From NCBI RefSeq assembly GCF_032854445.1, contig NC_088304.1, positions 14,149,704 through 14,213,703 of the forward strand: a DNA stretch of 64,000 nt, read 5' to 3'. The notes beneath the pieces were generated by a model. It did no database searches. It was not told the origin of the DNA and saw only the letters and a list, made by a program, of their open reading frames with translations. Positions within the stretch are counted from its first letter, which is position 1. Each line of letters begins with the position of its first letter. Origin of the DNA: Liolophura sinensis. Lineage: Eukaryota; Mollusca; Polyplacophora; Chitonida; Chitonidae. Below are positions 37,401 to 52,400 of this stretch, piece after piece. Made by a program: the position numbers and the translations under genes.

Positions 37401-40400
37401 TGTTTCTTTTTTGCTTTTCTGCACAAATTCAAGATTCATGCATATCTTTTTTGCTTTTGTGCACAAAGGTTTTCAAAATTGATGAGTATTCCAACCAGAT
37501 TTTCCATTGATTCCTGCCTTATTTGTGCAAATATGCACACTATCTTTAGAGAAACATGGAAATACCTGAGAGCCCATGTGGTTTGGGGTGCATTGTTGAT
37601 GGTATGGGGAGCAGCAGTAAATTAGGGCTGGGGTCAGACAAACCTTGTCTGGCAGTAGGCCAGCTGGTAGCACTCAGCAACTGGTATGTAACAGTTTTAC
37701 TACAGTTTGTACATGTGCAGGTTGACATGTACATGTGCTGTAGACATGTATAAAAACTATCTACAGGGGACATGAAAATACTTAATGCTTCTTTGAACTG
37801 CCACTCATTTGGGACATGATGTAGGCACGTCCACCATCTGAAGGAGAATGAATTGGTTCATGACCTTTCTAATGCTGGTACAGTTATGAATGTAAAGTAC
37901 AGGTGTTATGCATATGTCATTGGGCAAGACCATTTTGAAAATGGGGATTTTACAACACCAGGTAAATGTCATGTATGGATCTACTTCACCAATATTAAAA
38001 CTGGTCTTGAGTATTCTTGTGATGATCTATGCAGGAGCAGATCCTTTAATAAAAAGATACTTCGTCAAAAGAAAAATTCTTTCAGATATCATGTCGTTTT
38101 ATCCTCAACATTTGTATAGGTAAAAGAAACAGAATTTTTATTACTGAGTATGGCAAAACAATTCATTCAAAACGAAAATGAAAACAAAACCTTTGTTATC
38201 TTTGATACTTATTTGGTCTAAGACAACAAAGACTTTTCTTGAAGTCAGTGGAAATGATCAAGATCAAAATGAAGAACCAGTATGTGGAAGATCAGAAAAG
38301 ACTGCTTTCGTAAAGGAATGTATTATAAAGAAAATTGGATTTGATTGATTGATTTATTTTGCTGTTGTTTAATATCAAACTCAAGGAGTCTTAAATATTG
38401 ACAGCCGCCTTCTCATTACAAACTATATGCCTGGAACAGCCTATTATTTGTCAGCTCACTTGATGTGTGTGAACTTGATCCAATTCCTTCCTGCCCTTTT
38501 CTACTTTTACCAAAACTACAGGGTTAAGACCATTGTAGACAAGGGGATTTATGTAACTTACCACAAGGCCATCCTTAAAAAATTCTTTGTTGGTAATGAC
38601 TGACTTTTTAGGAGAAAAAAAGTGTTAGTGAGTAGGTAATCCTGTTTTTATTCTGACTAATTTTAAAGAAATTAACATCGAAAAAAATGGGGGAAAAAAA
38701 AAAAACTTCTATCAGAACCCAAATAAAAACTTTACAGGATCGATTGCATTATGTGAACAAACATATTTTAATGCAGGCCTCAGATAGAAGACTTCTTTCT
38801 GCACTCTACCACCATGCAGACATGTGGTCTGTGTTCAGTCTGTTTAGATTCACACCTACCAAATTAACTTGTCAGCTGTAAGTAATGTGTTTTAAACATT
38901 AACCTGAGAAGACATGGCATTTCATTTGGCACTTCAGGATGACTTTTGTATGGACTGGATAATTTTTTATTATTCTAGGTGAATATGACCTTAAGACAAA
39001 ATTACTGATATTACTAAACCTGTTATATTATATTTTATTATATTATATTATTGCATATTATTGCACTGAGAAACATCTTTAATCCAACTTCACCTCATAT
39101 GCTTCCAAAAAACTTGACTGCTGGTATTTTGCAGGATATACTGTACATGTATTGCCAAAGTTTTTGGATGTAGTGTAAGCAATTTGCTGCCTAAATGATT
39201 TCCTTCCACCATCTTGCAGGATGTTGTCGTATACGACACGCGTGTTCATAGTGGTCACTTTTTTTGTTGTACTGTAAGTGAAATATTCTTGAGTACGCCG
39301 TAAAACATCAGTTAATTAAGTTAATAAATTTAAGGAATACAGAATTGATTCTGATTGGCTAGTGAGAGATGGGCTAATCCAGGCTATGCCTATAGACTAA
39401 GCTGAATTTTGGGTATGGCAGATTTATTCAAGCATGACCAAGTCTGCAGGGTTTAACCTAGGAAATGCTATATCTCCACGTTTAGCCAATCAGCATCGAT
39501 TCTGTATCCTTGAAAGGTATACAAAAGCTATATCTACTTCTCCAAGCAGAATTTTAGGTATGGTACATTAATTTAAGCTTGACCTTAATTTAATTTAAGG
39601 TTGTACAATTAGAACATTCGATTTTCTCCACAACTTTTCATCTGAATGACTTCACATTTGCTGCACGAGAGGATCCAAGGAATTAAGTGCCTTCTGGTTT
39701 TGGAAATTGTGGCAATAATTACATTACGGATTGTTTTGACTTAAACATTCCTGTAGCTGTGAATGAATTGATGCTGTATTTTCAAACTAGAGACATGAAA
39801 TTTTTACCGTTTGATACACAGAAATTTTTTTTCAACAGGCAAAGCACTATGGTCTTAATATCAAATAAAGCTGTACATGCAACTAACCTACAGCCAATAG
39901 AACAATGCATTGGATGAGAGCTCATATGCTCACATTGGTTAGCCCTGAACACCTGTGGTTGATAAAACAACAGCGACTACTAGAAAAAACGATCTAGTGG
40001 TCTAAATTTAGTTCGTTGTTTCTTTCTTTAGAATACTACAGGCTATAAACTAACACTTAATGATTGGCTTACCAAAAATGTAGAATCTATTCCTGCGATA
40101 GAAACTGCCCTTTGAGAAACCAAAGATGTTTATGTTGTAGATGTAAGTAAAAGAAATTGTTTACTTGTTTGCCACATGGGATCACATCTGTAGGGTCCTA
40201 GGATTGGGCTTTATAATGTGCAAGGGATCGAAGATTGCAGGGTCCTAGGATTGGGCTTTATAATGTGCAAGGGATTGAAGATTTTTAATAGTCATGAAAC
40301 ATTCTAAAATTGTTGTAGAGATTTTGAATTAAAGCATATCATTTTCTGAGCTCTTAAAAATTGGAGATACAACAGAAAAAGATATAAAAAGAAAACTTTG

Positions 40401-43400
40401 GTTAATTTAATGGTTATTGGGGATGTCTGCTTCTCAGTGATCTATTTATACTGTGATCATAAGTTGGAAAATCGTGAAATGTCCTGTATAAAGGTGTTGT
40501 TTGTAAGTGTCACATATTCATTTATGAATGAAATAAGAAATAAGATATACAATGTACTGTAACTCTTCAGACTTGTCGCATCTTTGCAAGATGTTTATTC
40601 AAGCTTATCCTGAAGGCATTATTCTGTGTTGACTGATGAAGTTGTAATTTTTGTGACACTGGGCAATCCAACCATTGTACTTTAATTTGTCTAAAGATGT
40701 GAATAAATTGCATTGAAAGTTGTTCTTCCATGTGTGAAAAGGTTGAAAATTGGGGTAAGCCATAAAAGCTGGCTTCCTAAACTATACAAGGCATACTCTT
40801 ACAAGTGACCCCCAGTGCAAAGTGTTACTCCATTTTCTTTAAGAGGTTAACATATACTGAGGTTAGTCTCATTAACATAATGGTTTAGGAGTCTGAGCTT
40901 GTAAAAAGGCATTTATTTACAAGCTTTAATTGGTGTTTTATGCCTTAGTCAAGAACAGTTTACTTTGTACAATGGTGGCCAACACCATAGTTGGGGGTGG
41001 GGGGAGAACTGGGCAGAACCTGAAGTAAACCCAGTATCAACAAACAGCAGGTTGCTGACAGACCTTCCCAAGTACTACTGGAGAGGAAGCCAGAATGAGC
41101 TGGACTTGAACTCGCAATCAAGTCATGGTGCTGCACTTTCCAGCTAACCACTAGTTTAATATTCAAAACAAACTAATCAAGTTGAGGCTTCTTCTTGACT
41201 TTCACAGCAATCATCATTTAATCAGGTAAATTGTCTAGTGAAGGAGTCTTTCATATGCCTTTGTCATGAGAATAAATGAGAACCTTCATCCATTGAACAG
41301 TTCGTCTGCGTTTTGACAAATTACACCTGTTCCAAACAGGAAAGTGATTGGGTTACATTTGCTTGTATCCTCTGATGCGATAGTTTGCTTTGATGTGGGT
41401 TCGAATCATATAACATCCGTACGCTTACGAGTACGCATTACGGTGAGCACTGGGGTTGCTGTGCCTTGCGGTCTTGTGAGGTGGGTTTCTCTTGTACCTG
41501 AGAGACGCCGTGCTTGTGGCTACATTTACCTGAGGCCAGTATTTTCTTTCTCCCACGTTGTCTTATCCGAGATGATGCCTTATTGTTATCTCAGGTTGTT
41601 TACAGATGTTTATGGCAGACAGAACTGATTTCCCGGTGATAACGCACCGAGGTTCTACTGAGAACAACCAGATCTTCAGAGTTCCATTGTGGTTATGTGC
41701 TTGCATGAGGCCAACCCGTACATGTAGATCTGGTGTCGGTGCGTATTCAGAATCAACGTGTTCCCTGATCTGTTCCATATAGAAGGAGATCATCTATTTT
41801 TATTGTTTTTTTTTTTTTTGAATAGAAAGATCTTTGTTCTCTTAAATGCATAATTTTGTGGCTCAACACAAACTAGTATAATTTTGTGTACAATCCCTCT
41901 AAATATTCCACTTCTGACACCAGTTTGGTGTGGTATATCTGTGTGTATAAAAAATCTGTGTATATCTCACATAAAAAATCCTCCAGGTCGTTTATGGTAT
42001 AAAAAAAATGTAGGCCAAAGTGCCCAGCTCTAAACTATTTTTCTGCTTCATCCAGTGAACTGTAGATAATTGAAGAGTACTGGTACCTTTGTAATCTCTG
42101 GCTTGCGATATCAGTTTTTGGAATGCATGAGAATTATGACCTGATATTGAAGAAAAGAAATCATGAATTGTCATCATGATCATCACAGAAAAAGATGTTA
42201 ATTTCCCTTGACTGCATCCCATATCTCAGCTCCAGTTAGAAGGCTATATTAATATTTGTGGGTAAATTTAGCGCAGCCTGGCATACATGTCTCATTTCTG
42301 TCATCATCCAAGTTTGAGTTTCAATGTGGCCTTAAACTGCAATTCATGTTGGCATTTTATAGTTACTTACAGAGCACCAAGCCCCCTAAACCCTTTTAGC
42401 CAGTTGTTGACCAGTCTGTGAGACAGGGCTGGTAAAAAGATAGATAAAGCATTATAATAGAGATCTTGACTTTGATTATAGCATCGCTTGAGACATAACA
42501 GGTGCCAGATTAACAGCAGTGACACAGACTTCGTAAAGAATGTGTTGCCCCGGGGACTGTACTTTTTGGGGACTGTCCTAAAAAGTAACGCTGAATAAGT
42601 GACAGAAATGCATCCACCCCCAACCCCTACCCCAAAGAAAAAAAGAAGTAAAGCTTATAAATTGCTGAACTATTCCCCCCCCCCCTCCCCCCCGCGAGTT
42701 TTAAGAGGATTGTTTTCTGTAGAGAGATGCATCATTGGGTGTCTGACAGAAGTACATTTTCTGTATGCTATAGATGCTTGTGTCTTATCACTCATAAAGT
42801 ATTAGTTTAAAAGTAAGTTTTAATAAAGAGGTATATATGTAATCAGGGTGTCCATATCACAATTCATATAAGTGGTAACAACAAACATCCGAATTTGCTT
42901 TTAGTAATCTTTATGAATCCGTTCATGAACAGAGATGGAGCATGCAGTCTGTTTTACAAATATAGATATTGATTTTTTACAAATATAGATATTGATTTTG
43001 TAAAATATCAATATTTACATTTTCTGTCACTTGGCCACAGATATGGATATTTACTATCTGTCAATCAAATAAGGATTTTTCAGTAAATAGTAAATATTTT
43101 TTTTTCTCAAAACAACTATATGCCCATCGATTTTTATACAAAGAAATAAGCTAATGAGCAAGACTGGTTATAGGTAAAAGAGATTGAAGCTTTCAGTCAT
43201 GAGTTTTTAATGACAAAACCTATACTTGAAAGCCTTCCCTCTCCATACCAGTGTCTTATTAATATGCAGAGATAAAATTTTACCACTTCTGACACCAGTC
43301 AATTGTCAATATGTTCATGCACACTCATTTCTATTGCGTAGTTCATCTATTAACAAGGTACGTCCGCACATAAGTAATTTTTGCAATTTAATTCTATTCT

Positions 43401-46400
43401 AACTGAGTGCACTTAATGCATCCTCAGCCCATTCAGTGAGTCCGGAGCGGTAGATCCAGGGTCAGTCCTGGGGGAGTCACACATAGACTTTAAAAGAGGA
43501 AGTTGTAACTAACTTCCTCGCTTGGCGTTCAGCATGAAGGGGATAGTGCAACAACCGGTTGCCCCGCATCAGTATAATGGCTTGGGCGGTGTGGCTTACT
43601 TGCCTCTGATAGGTCGTCTCAGTGAAGCAGCACTAGATAAAAGAACGGTGGAAATCCGTCCTGCAACAAGGCACCTTACATGCACTCTAAGGATTTCCAT
43701 GTCGTCATATGACTTAAAAATTGATTACTTTGATGTTAAACCCCAATCACTCACTCACTCACTCACTCACTGACATAACTGTGGTCCTGGGTCATCAGCT
43801 GAATGACAAGTTCTGTGGTTTTGTTTCAACTTGTGCTGGTTGGCTCCATCTATAAACCCAACTGTAGTTGATGTACATTATACATGGACAATATATATAA
43901 GAAGACTTGCATTGTTGTATTGTTGTTGACTGTGCTGGTGTTGACAGTGCCGGATTTGACAGTGCTGGCGTTGACTGTGCTGGTGTTGACTGTGCTGATG
44001 TTGACAGTGTTGGCGTTGACAGTGCTGGTGTTGACCGTGCTGGTGTTGACTGTTGGTGTGGACTGTGCTGGTTTTGATGGTGTTGACTGTTGGTGTTGAT
44101 GGTGCTGGCATTGACTGTGTTGATAGTGCTGGTATTGAATGTGTTGATGGTGCTGGTGGTGACGGTGTTGGTGTTGAATGTTCTTGTTTTGGTGGTTCTG
44201 GCATTGGCTGTGTTGGTGTTGACTCTGCTGGTGTTGACTGTTGGTGTTGTCTGTGCTGGTGTTGACTGTGTTGGTGTTGACTGTGCTGGCGTTGATTGTG
44301 CTGGTGTTGACTGTGCTGGTGTTGAGAGTGTTGTCGTTGACAGTGTTGGTGTTGACTGTGCTGGTTAACCTTTATTTAATGATTGATTAATAACAGCTAC
44401 AAGTTGAATGTGCTGGTGTTGGTGTTGACTGTGCTGGTGTTGACAGTGCCGGTGTTGACAGTGCTGGCGTTGATTGTGCTGGTGTTGACTGTGCTGGTGT
44501 TGAGAGTGTTGTCGTTGACAGTGTTGGTGTTGACTGTGTTGGTGTTGACTGTGCTGGTTTTGATAGTATTGACTGTTGGTGCCGGCGTTAACTGTGTTGA
44601 TGGTGACAGTGTTGGTGTTGACTGTTCTGGTTTTTATGGTGCTGGTGTTGACTTGGTGTTGTCTGTGCTGGTGTTGACTGTGTTGGTGTTGACTATATTG
44701 GTGTTGATGGTGCTCACGTTGACTGCTGATGTTGACTTCTGGTTTTGATGGTGCTGGTGTTGACTGTTGGTGTTGACGGTGCTCTTTTTGACTCTGGTGG
44801 TGTTGATGGGGCTGGTGTTGACTGCTAGTTTTGATGGTCCTGGTGTTGAATGTGCTAGTGTTGACTGTGCTGGTGTTGATAGTGCTGGTGTTGACAATGT
44901 TGATGTCAACTGTGTTGGTGTTGACTCTGGTGGTTTTGATGGTGCTGGTGTTGACAGTGTTGGTGTTGACTGTGCTGGTTTTGATGGTGCTGGTGTTGAC
45001 TGTGTTGGTGTTGATGGTGCTGGTTTTGACAGTGTTCATTTGTGTGCTGCAAAAACAGCTGATATGGGTTAAATATTTGTAGCTACACGTACTGTAGCCA
45101 ATGTTAGGATACAACAGCTTCGTCTGAGAAAAAGAAATAAGTGTCGCCAAAGAAGCTTTGATGTCATCATTAGCGGATCTCTGTTGTGATCATAGTTTGT
45201 TTTCTTCTCCCCTTTGGAGATGTATGGTATTCAGTCACTACCATTTCCCTTAAATGTAATATCCATTACCATTTCCTTTACATATAATATAATATTCACT
45301 ACCATTTCCCTTAAATGTAATATCCATTACCATTTCCTTTACGTATAATATAATATTCATTACCATTTCCCTGAAATGTAATATCCATTACCATTTCCTT
45401 TACATATAATATAATATTCACTACCATTTCCCTTAAATGTAATATCCATTACCATTTCCTTTACATATAATATAATATTCACTACCATTTCTCTTAAATG
45501 TAATATCCATTACCATTTCCTTTACATATAATATAATATTCACTACCATTTCCCTTAAATGTAATATCCATTACCATTTCCTTTACGTATAATATAATAT
45601 TCATTACCATTTCCCTTAAATGTAATATCCGTTACCATTTCCTTTACATTTAATATAATATTCACTACCATTTCCCTTAAATGTAATATCCATTACCATT
45701 TCCTTTACATATAATATAATATTCATTACCATTTCCCTTAAATGTAATATCCATTACCATTTCCTTTACATTTTATATAATATTCACTACCATTTCCCTT
45801 AAATATAATATTCAGCTGTGACATATTGTGACATTTTAGCCACTGTAGTTTGTGATATGATAATAAATACTGTTTTTTCTTGTGAGATTAAGATTTCTTG
45901 TGTCTCTGCTGTAATTATGGTGGATTATTTTGACATTAACTGTTGTCAATAATTCTGGATGCAATTGTAAAAATTTAATAGGGTTGAAGTTTCCTGTTAA
46001 CATTGTGTGTTAATAGACAGAAATCAATAGCATAACCCTGTGAGTTTCAGTCCATGCTGGCTTTTTGTCCAGCCATAAGTGGGAAGGTCTGTCAGCAACC
46101 TGTTGATGGTCATGGATTACCTGCCGGGCTCTGCTCGGTTTCCTCTTGCCATAATGCGCCGTTGTATAAGTGAAATGTTTTTGAGCATGCTGTAAAACAC
46201 CAGTCAGATGAATAAGTGAATAAATAACTTGCGACCTGCTACAAGCTGGTGCAAATACATGGACATTGAAGTATGTGGGTGTATTAATGAAGTGAAATGG
46301 TTCTAGGAGAAAACATTATTCAGTGTGAAAGTAACCATTTTTTTAGTCGGTAACTTTGGTTAGTGTTGCATGTGCCATGCTGTTCTAAGCTTTCAGCCAG

Positions 46401-49400
46401 CAGAAATACAGAAATACCAGATGAGATCTCTTAAATTAGTCCTGATAGATATTTACGTGAATGATAAACAAAGCTTATTTTATCATCTGACTGCCATTAG
46501 TCCCAAACCCATATCCAACAAAAGTGCGAGAAGGTGGAGCACTTACACTGTGTTTCATGTGGAATTGAATAAAATAAGAACAGACAGGAGATATTAGATA
46601 GGAATATATATACCTACATTTTTGACTTGTTGGTGATCTAGGCAAGCTTGAGCTGAAATGTGGAACAAAAATACATGTTATCGTTGCATTCCTGTGCAAT
46701 CCCCCTCCCCCCTCGACCTTATTTCCCTTAAGCCTCCCACCCTCCACCACCCCAACCCAGTTCCACAATCAGTGTAGCAGTCTGGGAAGGTGTGTTAAAG
46801 TCATCAGTTTTGCTATCCTAGGAGTCTTTCAATAACACAGTGTCCTGATCATTTGCAAGCTTCTTTACTTCTACATTCTTCTGCACAGTGGCTTATTTTA
46901 GACCTGCAGAGTTGTCTGCTCTTGGACTGTTGGAGTTAGACAGACATGTACATCTGACCTGTAATTCTATGAGGTGCACGTTTTTTTTTTGTGACTTAGT
47001 GACTTTGGCTGTTTTAAGTGGATACACTTAAAGTCCACTTAGTAGGTTGAGCAGGGTTATTCTGAGAGGTGCATATATGTAGCAATTATGCTTTCTCCAC
47101 ACTGGTTAATGTGTGTGTGTTTATAAACTTACACAAAAATTTGGTTCTCAGTTTTCACATAATTATACTGCAGTTCTTTGCTGAAAAAGAGAAAGGTTGT
47201 CAGGGTAATTGTAGGCACTCGATTGAGAATGTTTGGATTCGAAATTTTCTGCATGAGGGATGGGTGCCCCAAGTAGAATTCAATTGTCATGAGAGGGGGT
47301 GGTGTCTAGTGGTAAAAATGTAGATAATGAAGAATATGGCCTATCCTCAATTTATGTTAGTTAGGGTTTTATTCTAACTGTTCATGTAAATGCTTAAGTA
47401 GTGGTAAATTAGATGCCCTCTACCAACATGGCTTACATGGCTTATGCAGAAGTAGGTAAAGGAGTGCTGTGATGATAAGGTTATAGGGACTTTCTTTCCC
47501 GAAACAGTTAAACACAAGTTTTCTTCAGAAAAATAACAAAAGTTTACTTCAGATAAGGGCTTCAACAAATAATTTAAGTTTATTTACACACAAGAGTTTG
47601 TATGAATTTGTTAGATTACTGGATTAAAATTTGCTGTCCTCAAAGCTTCTGTGTAAACTGACGTTGTTTTAATGTTGTGTGAAAAAATGATGTATATGTA
47701 TTGTGAAAAAGAATTAATGATTTTATTAAAAGAAAAAGTATGAATATGCCTTCCATTGTGTGTTTCAGAAAGAGTCAGGAGCAGACAGTGGGAGTCAACC
47801 AGCCGTTTCTGACTCTGGGTTTGACTTGTCAACAATCCACAGAGACATCATCATGTCGGCCAAAATACAAGAGATTGAGGATGAGGAGGAGTTACACAAA
47901 ATGGTGAGTTAATGAGGATTGGGGTGAGCGACAGAGAGGGAGAGGTGGGACAAAACCCCAAAATACAGGGATTTAAAATGAGGAGTTACACAAAGTGGTG
48001 AGTTAATGAGGATTGGGGTGAGCGACAGAAAGAGAGAGGTGGGACAAAACCCCAAAATACAGAAGATTGAGGATGAGGAGGAGTTACACAAAATGGTGAG
48101 TTAATGAGGATTGGGGTGAGTGACAGAGAGAGAGAGAGGTGGGACAAAACCCCAAAATACAGGGATTTAAAATGAGGAGTTACACAAAATGGTGAGTTAA
48201 TGAGGATTGTGGTGAGCGACAGAGAGAGAGAGGTGGGACAAAACCCCAAAATACAGTAGATTGAGGATGAGGAGGAGTTACACAAAATGGTGAGTTAATG
48301 AGTATTGGGGTGAGTGACAGAGAGAGAGAGAGAGGTGGGACAAAACCCCAAAATACAGGGATTTAAAATGAGGAGTTACACAAAATGGTGAGTTAATGAG
48401 GATTGGGGTGAGTGACAGAGAGAGAGAGGCGGGACAAAACCCCAAAATACAGGGATTTAAAATGAGGAGTTACACAAAATGGTGAGTTAATGAGGATTGG
48501 GGTGAGCGACAGAGAGAGAGAGGTGGGACAAAACCCCAAAATACAAGAGATTGAGGATGAGGAGGAGTTACACAAAATGGTGAGTTAATGAGGATTGGGG
48601 TGAGTGACAGAGAGAGAGAGGTGGGACAAAACCCCAAAATACAGGAGATTGAGGATGAGGAGGAGTTACACAAAATGGTGAGTTAATGAGGATTGGGGTG
48701 AGTGACAGAGAGAGAGAGAGAGGTGGGACAAAACCCCAAAATACAGGGATTTAAAATGAGGAGTTACACAAAATGGTGAGTTAATGAGGATTGGGGTGAG
48801 CGACAGAGAGAGAGAGGTGGGACAAAACCCCAAAATACAGGAGATTGAGGATGAGGAGGAGTGACACAAAATGGTGAGTTAATGAGTATTGGGGTGAGTG
48901 ACAGAGAGAGAGAGAGGTGGGACAAAACCCCAAAATACAGGGATTTAAAATAAGGAGTTACACAAAATGGTGAGTTAATGAGGATTGGGGTGAGTGACAG
49001 AAAGAGAGAGGTGGGACAAAACCCCAAAATACAGGGATTTAAAATGAGGAGTTACACAAAATGGTGAGTTAATGAGGATTGGGGTGAGCGACAGAGAGAG
49101 AGAGGTGGGACAAAACCCCAAAATACAAGAGATTGAGGATGAGGAGGAGTTACACAAAATGGTGAGTTAATGAGGATTGGGGTGAGTGACAGAGAGAGAG
49201 AGGTGGGACAAAACCCCAAAATACAAGAGATTGAGGATGAGGAGGAGTTACACAAAATGGTGAGTTAATGAGGATTGGGGTGAGCGACAGAGAGAGAGAG
49301 AGAGGTGGGACAAAACCCCAAAATACAGTGATTTAAAATGAGGAGTTACACAAAATGGTGAGTTAATGAGGATTGGGGTGAGCGACAGAGAGAGAGAGGT

Positions 49401-52400
49401 GGGACAAAACCCCAAAATACAAGAGATTGAGGATGAGGAGGAGTGACACAAAATGGTGAGTTAATGAGGATTGGGTGAGCGACAGAGAGAGAGAGAGGTG
49501 GGACAAAACCCCAAAATACAGGGCTTTTAAATGAGAAGTTACACAAAATGATGAGTTAATGAGGATTGGGGTGAGTGACAGAGAGAGAGAGGTGGGACAA
49601 AACCCCAAAATACAGGGATTTAAAGTGAGAAGTTACACAAAATGGTGAGTTAATGAGGATTGGGGCGAGCGACAGAGAGGGAGAGAGAGAGGTGGGACAA
49701 AACCCCAAAATACAGGGATTTAAAATGAGAAGTTACACAAAATGGTGAGTTAATGAGGATTGGGGTGAGTGACAGAAAGAGAGAGGTGGGACAAAACCCC
49801 AAAATACAGGGATTTAAAATGAGGAGTTACACAAAATGGTGAGTTAATGAGGATTGGGGTGAGCGACAGAAAGAGAGAGGTGGGACAAAACCCCAAAATA
49901 CAGTAGATTGAGTATGAAATGCACAAAATGGTGATTACAAACAAGGATTAGGGCCAGAGACAGGTGAGACAAAACCCCAGAATACAGGGCCCGGGATCAC
50001 GAAGAGATTTTAGACTTGAGTCAAAATTTCAAATGACTTTAAAATTGTTATTTCTTACATAACTACGTCAAAATATTGCTTGACAATGTAAATTCACAGT
50101 AAGGTGCTGTAAAACAAATTTGAGCTAAAATAACAGAAAGGATCATACCAAGTATAATGATTGAAATTTTGACTTAAGTTTAAGATTGCTTTGTGATTTC
50201 GGGGCCAGAAGATTGAGGATGGGCTGCACAAAATGGTGAGTACAAACGAGGATTAGGCCCATAAACACAGAGAGAGAGAGAGAGAGACATGTGAGACAAA
50301 AACCCCAAAACATAGGTTGTGGATATAGGAGTTACAAAAAATGGTGAGTCAGTGAAGATTAGGACAAGTGACATACCGAGAAAGAATGGACAAAACCTCA
50401 AAATACTGGGGATTGAGGATGAGGCACTACACAAAAAGGTGAATATACAAGCTAGGATTAGGCAGAGAGAGAGAGAGTGAGTGAGTGAGTGCAAAAGCCC
50501 AAAGTACTGGAGATTGAGGATGAGGTCCAAAAAATGGTGTGGTAACCAGGATCAGGAAGAGAGGAGGTTACCAAAAAATGGTGTGGTAACCAAGGAATTT
50601 GAGGAGGATGATGATTTATAGATAGAATAAATCTTTCTCCAGTGTCGGAGGAGGGAATAGTTTTATGTAAATTTCAAAGATTACCCTACTATATTGGCAG
50701 TCAATTGAGGATAATGTACAGGAAATGGAGAGCCTGAAAAGTACAGGAGAGAAGTAAAATATGCATCATACAGTGGTAAGCATTAGATTTCCAGGTGAAA
50801 CACTTTGTGAATTGAGGTTTTTATACTTCAGTAAGCTATGCAGTTTGCTTGGTAGTGATTGCCTCCCCTTATTTGAGAGGTGGAAATGTAAATAAGCCGG
50901 CCGACATTTCAGGTGTCCTGTGAGTTCACACAGATATGGACAAGCTAAAAGGTGAGATTTTACAGTACTTGCTAGGCTGAATACGCATCTCGCGTTGCCT
51001 GGTCTGTCGCCTCTTAGCCCCGTTAGTTCGCAAAAGCCCCCCACCCTGTCTCGCCTGAGCCTGCGTGAACTCGCGAGATCCCAGAAATGCCGACTCGGCT
51101 CAGATGTATTCTTGTGAACTTGTGCATATGTGTACGCAGGAGTGTATTTGTATATCTCTTCATGGCGCTATACGTGTTGTTCTGTTATTTTTAAAAACAT
51201 TCAAATATTTTATCATTGGTTTTATTTACAGTTGAACACAACAGATAATTTTGAAGACAGAAAAATGATCCGTGCTAGATTAAAGGAACTCCGTGAAAAG
51301 GCCAGAGGTGAGAAAAAGCATTTTTTCCCAGCACTATTAATATGGCATATAAACATACATTCCAATATATGTCATATACCTGTATTAAAGTACATATAAA
51401 GGATTTGACAAATTCGGTGCCATTCAAAGTACTGTGCAAAACTGTTCCCAAAATGGATTTCATTTCTGTTTTTAAAGTTTTGATGCATTATTAAAAAGAA
51501 AAAATTTAAAGAAGGATAGATTTTTTACACCATTGCTTTCTTAATTCATGATCATAATTATTTCCCTTTGTGTACTGAAGATGGTTTTTACTGACTCAAA
51601 ACTATGTGAAAAACTTTTGGAAAATATAGTTTCCAAAGATCCACCTAAGAAAATAATTGATTTGTGTGGAAATGTTTAAAAACAATTTGAAGTATTCTTG
51701 GACACAGTTTGAAGTTACCTTGCGTTTGAGGCACACATTATGTTCGACTTTATGTGTACACTTTAACATCATAATCACATAATAATCACATGTACAGGAT
51801 TATTTATGCCTTATTATTAAACTATAAACAATGTATTCTAACTCACTCTTAATTATATATGGTATAACATCTGGCTTTTTATTTATATTATAGAGATCTG
51901 CAATTAATAATTTACACATATATTTTTTCAATTAATCAATATATCTTTTACAATTGCTGATTAGGTGAGTATAATCTTGCACCAACCTTACACCTGGCAA
52001 AAGTATAATGTATTGGTGATTGGGCATTACTTTACTATCATGGATGTGTATTACAAAGTTATTTTCAGGATTCAAGGTTTACTGAAAATTTAGCCAATAT
52101 AGAAAACCTAGCAGCTTGTAAGTTTTGCCCCCATAATCCTAGCAAAATAGCATTTGGTCGTGGAAAGGTGAGCAATTTTGGAAATCAGTGTGGACACTAT
52201 TGCAGCAGCTGCCCACGATCATTTTTTTTAGCCGTAATGCGCCAGTGAAGTAATTAATGTCGATTTACAGAGGAATGGGAAAGGGGTAGGAAAGAGCGGG
52301 AAGCTGCCGCAGTAGATGTAGTGAAATTACGCCAACAACGAGCAGAAGAGGACAAGAAGAGGAAAATGCAGTCTTTTCAGACGCGTGCTGAAACGGCGGG

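Larger units (their letters stand above)
27924..47768 (+). other. Intron 8, about 20 kb
   Basis: The largest intron holds SINE-1 copies, inverted-repeat elements, an 84-nt hairpin, microsatellites and minisatellites, all listed separately. Stretches 27924-28907, 31560-34140, 36200-39190 and 41170-43430 show nothing I can name. Since vertebrate SMTN has an internal promoter for a short isoform, an alternative first exon could lie here, but none is demonstrated. Confidence 0.55.
47904..51231 (+). other. Intron 9
   Basis: It consists mainly of the donor-derived array and its degenerate continuation (to about 50600), with a foldback element inserted at 49987-50207. 50600-51231 shows nothing recognised. 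Confidence 0.8.

Noticed and set aside
37853-38123. Overlapping 70-90-residue plus-strand frames in the large intron
   Set aside because: No acceptor/donor pair with suitable phase and no recognisable protein similarity; length is within chance for AT-rich DNA.
41344-41628. 94-residue plus-strand frame in a GC-richer patch
   Set aside because: There is no flanking splice site in a phase compatible with the gene, and the patch looks more like a repeat with a B-box-like motif.
44365-45150. 261-residue minus-strand open frame rich in QHQHSQHQH and NTSTINT
   Set aside because: It is the translation of a 15-bp minisatellite; similar frames are open on the other strand.
47909-49944. Many similar minus-strand frames ([20 protein letters not shown]-like) that look like a repeat protein family
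   Set aside because: They are antisense translations of the exon 9 donor array, with no start, promoter or splice context.
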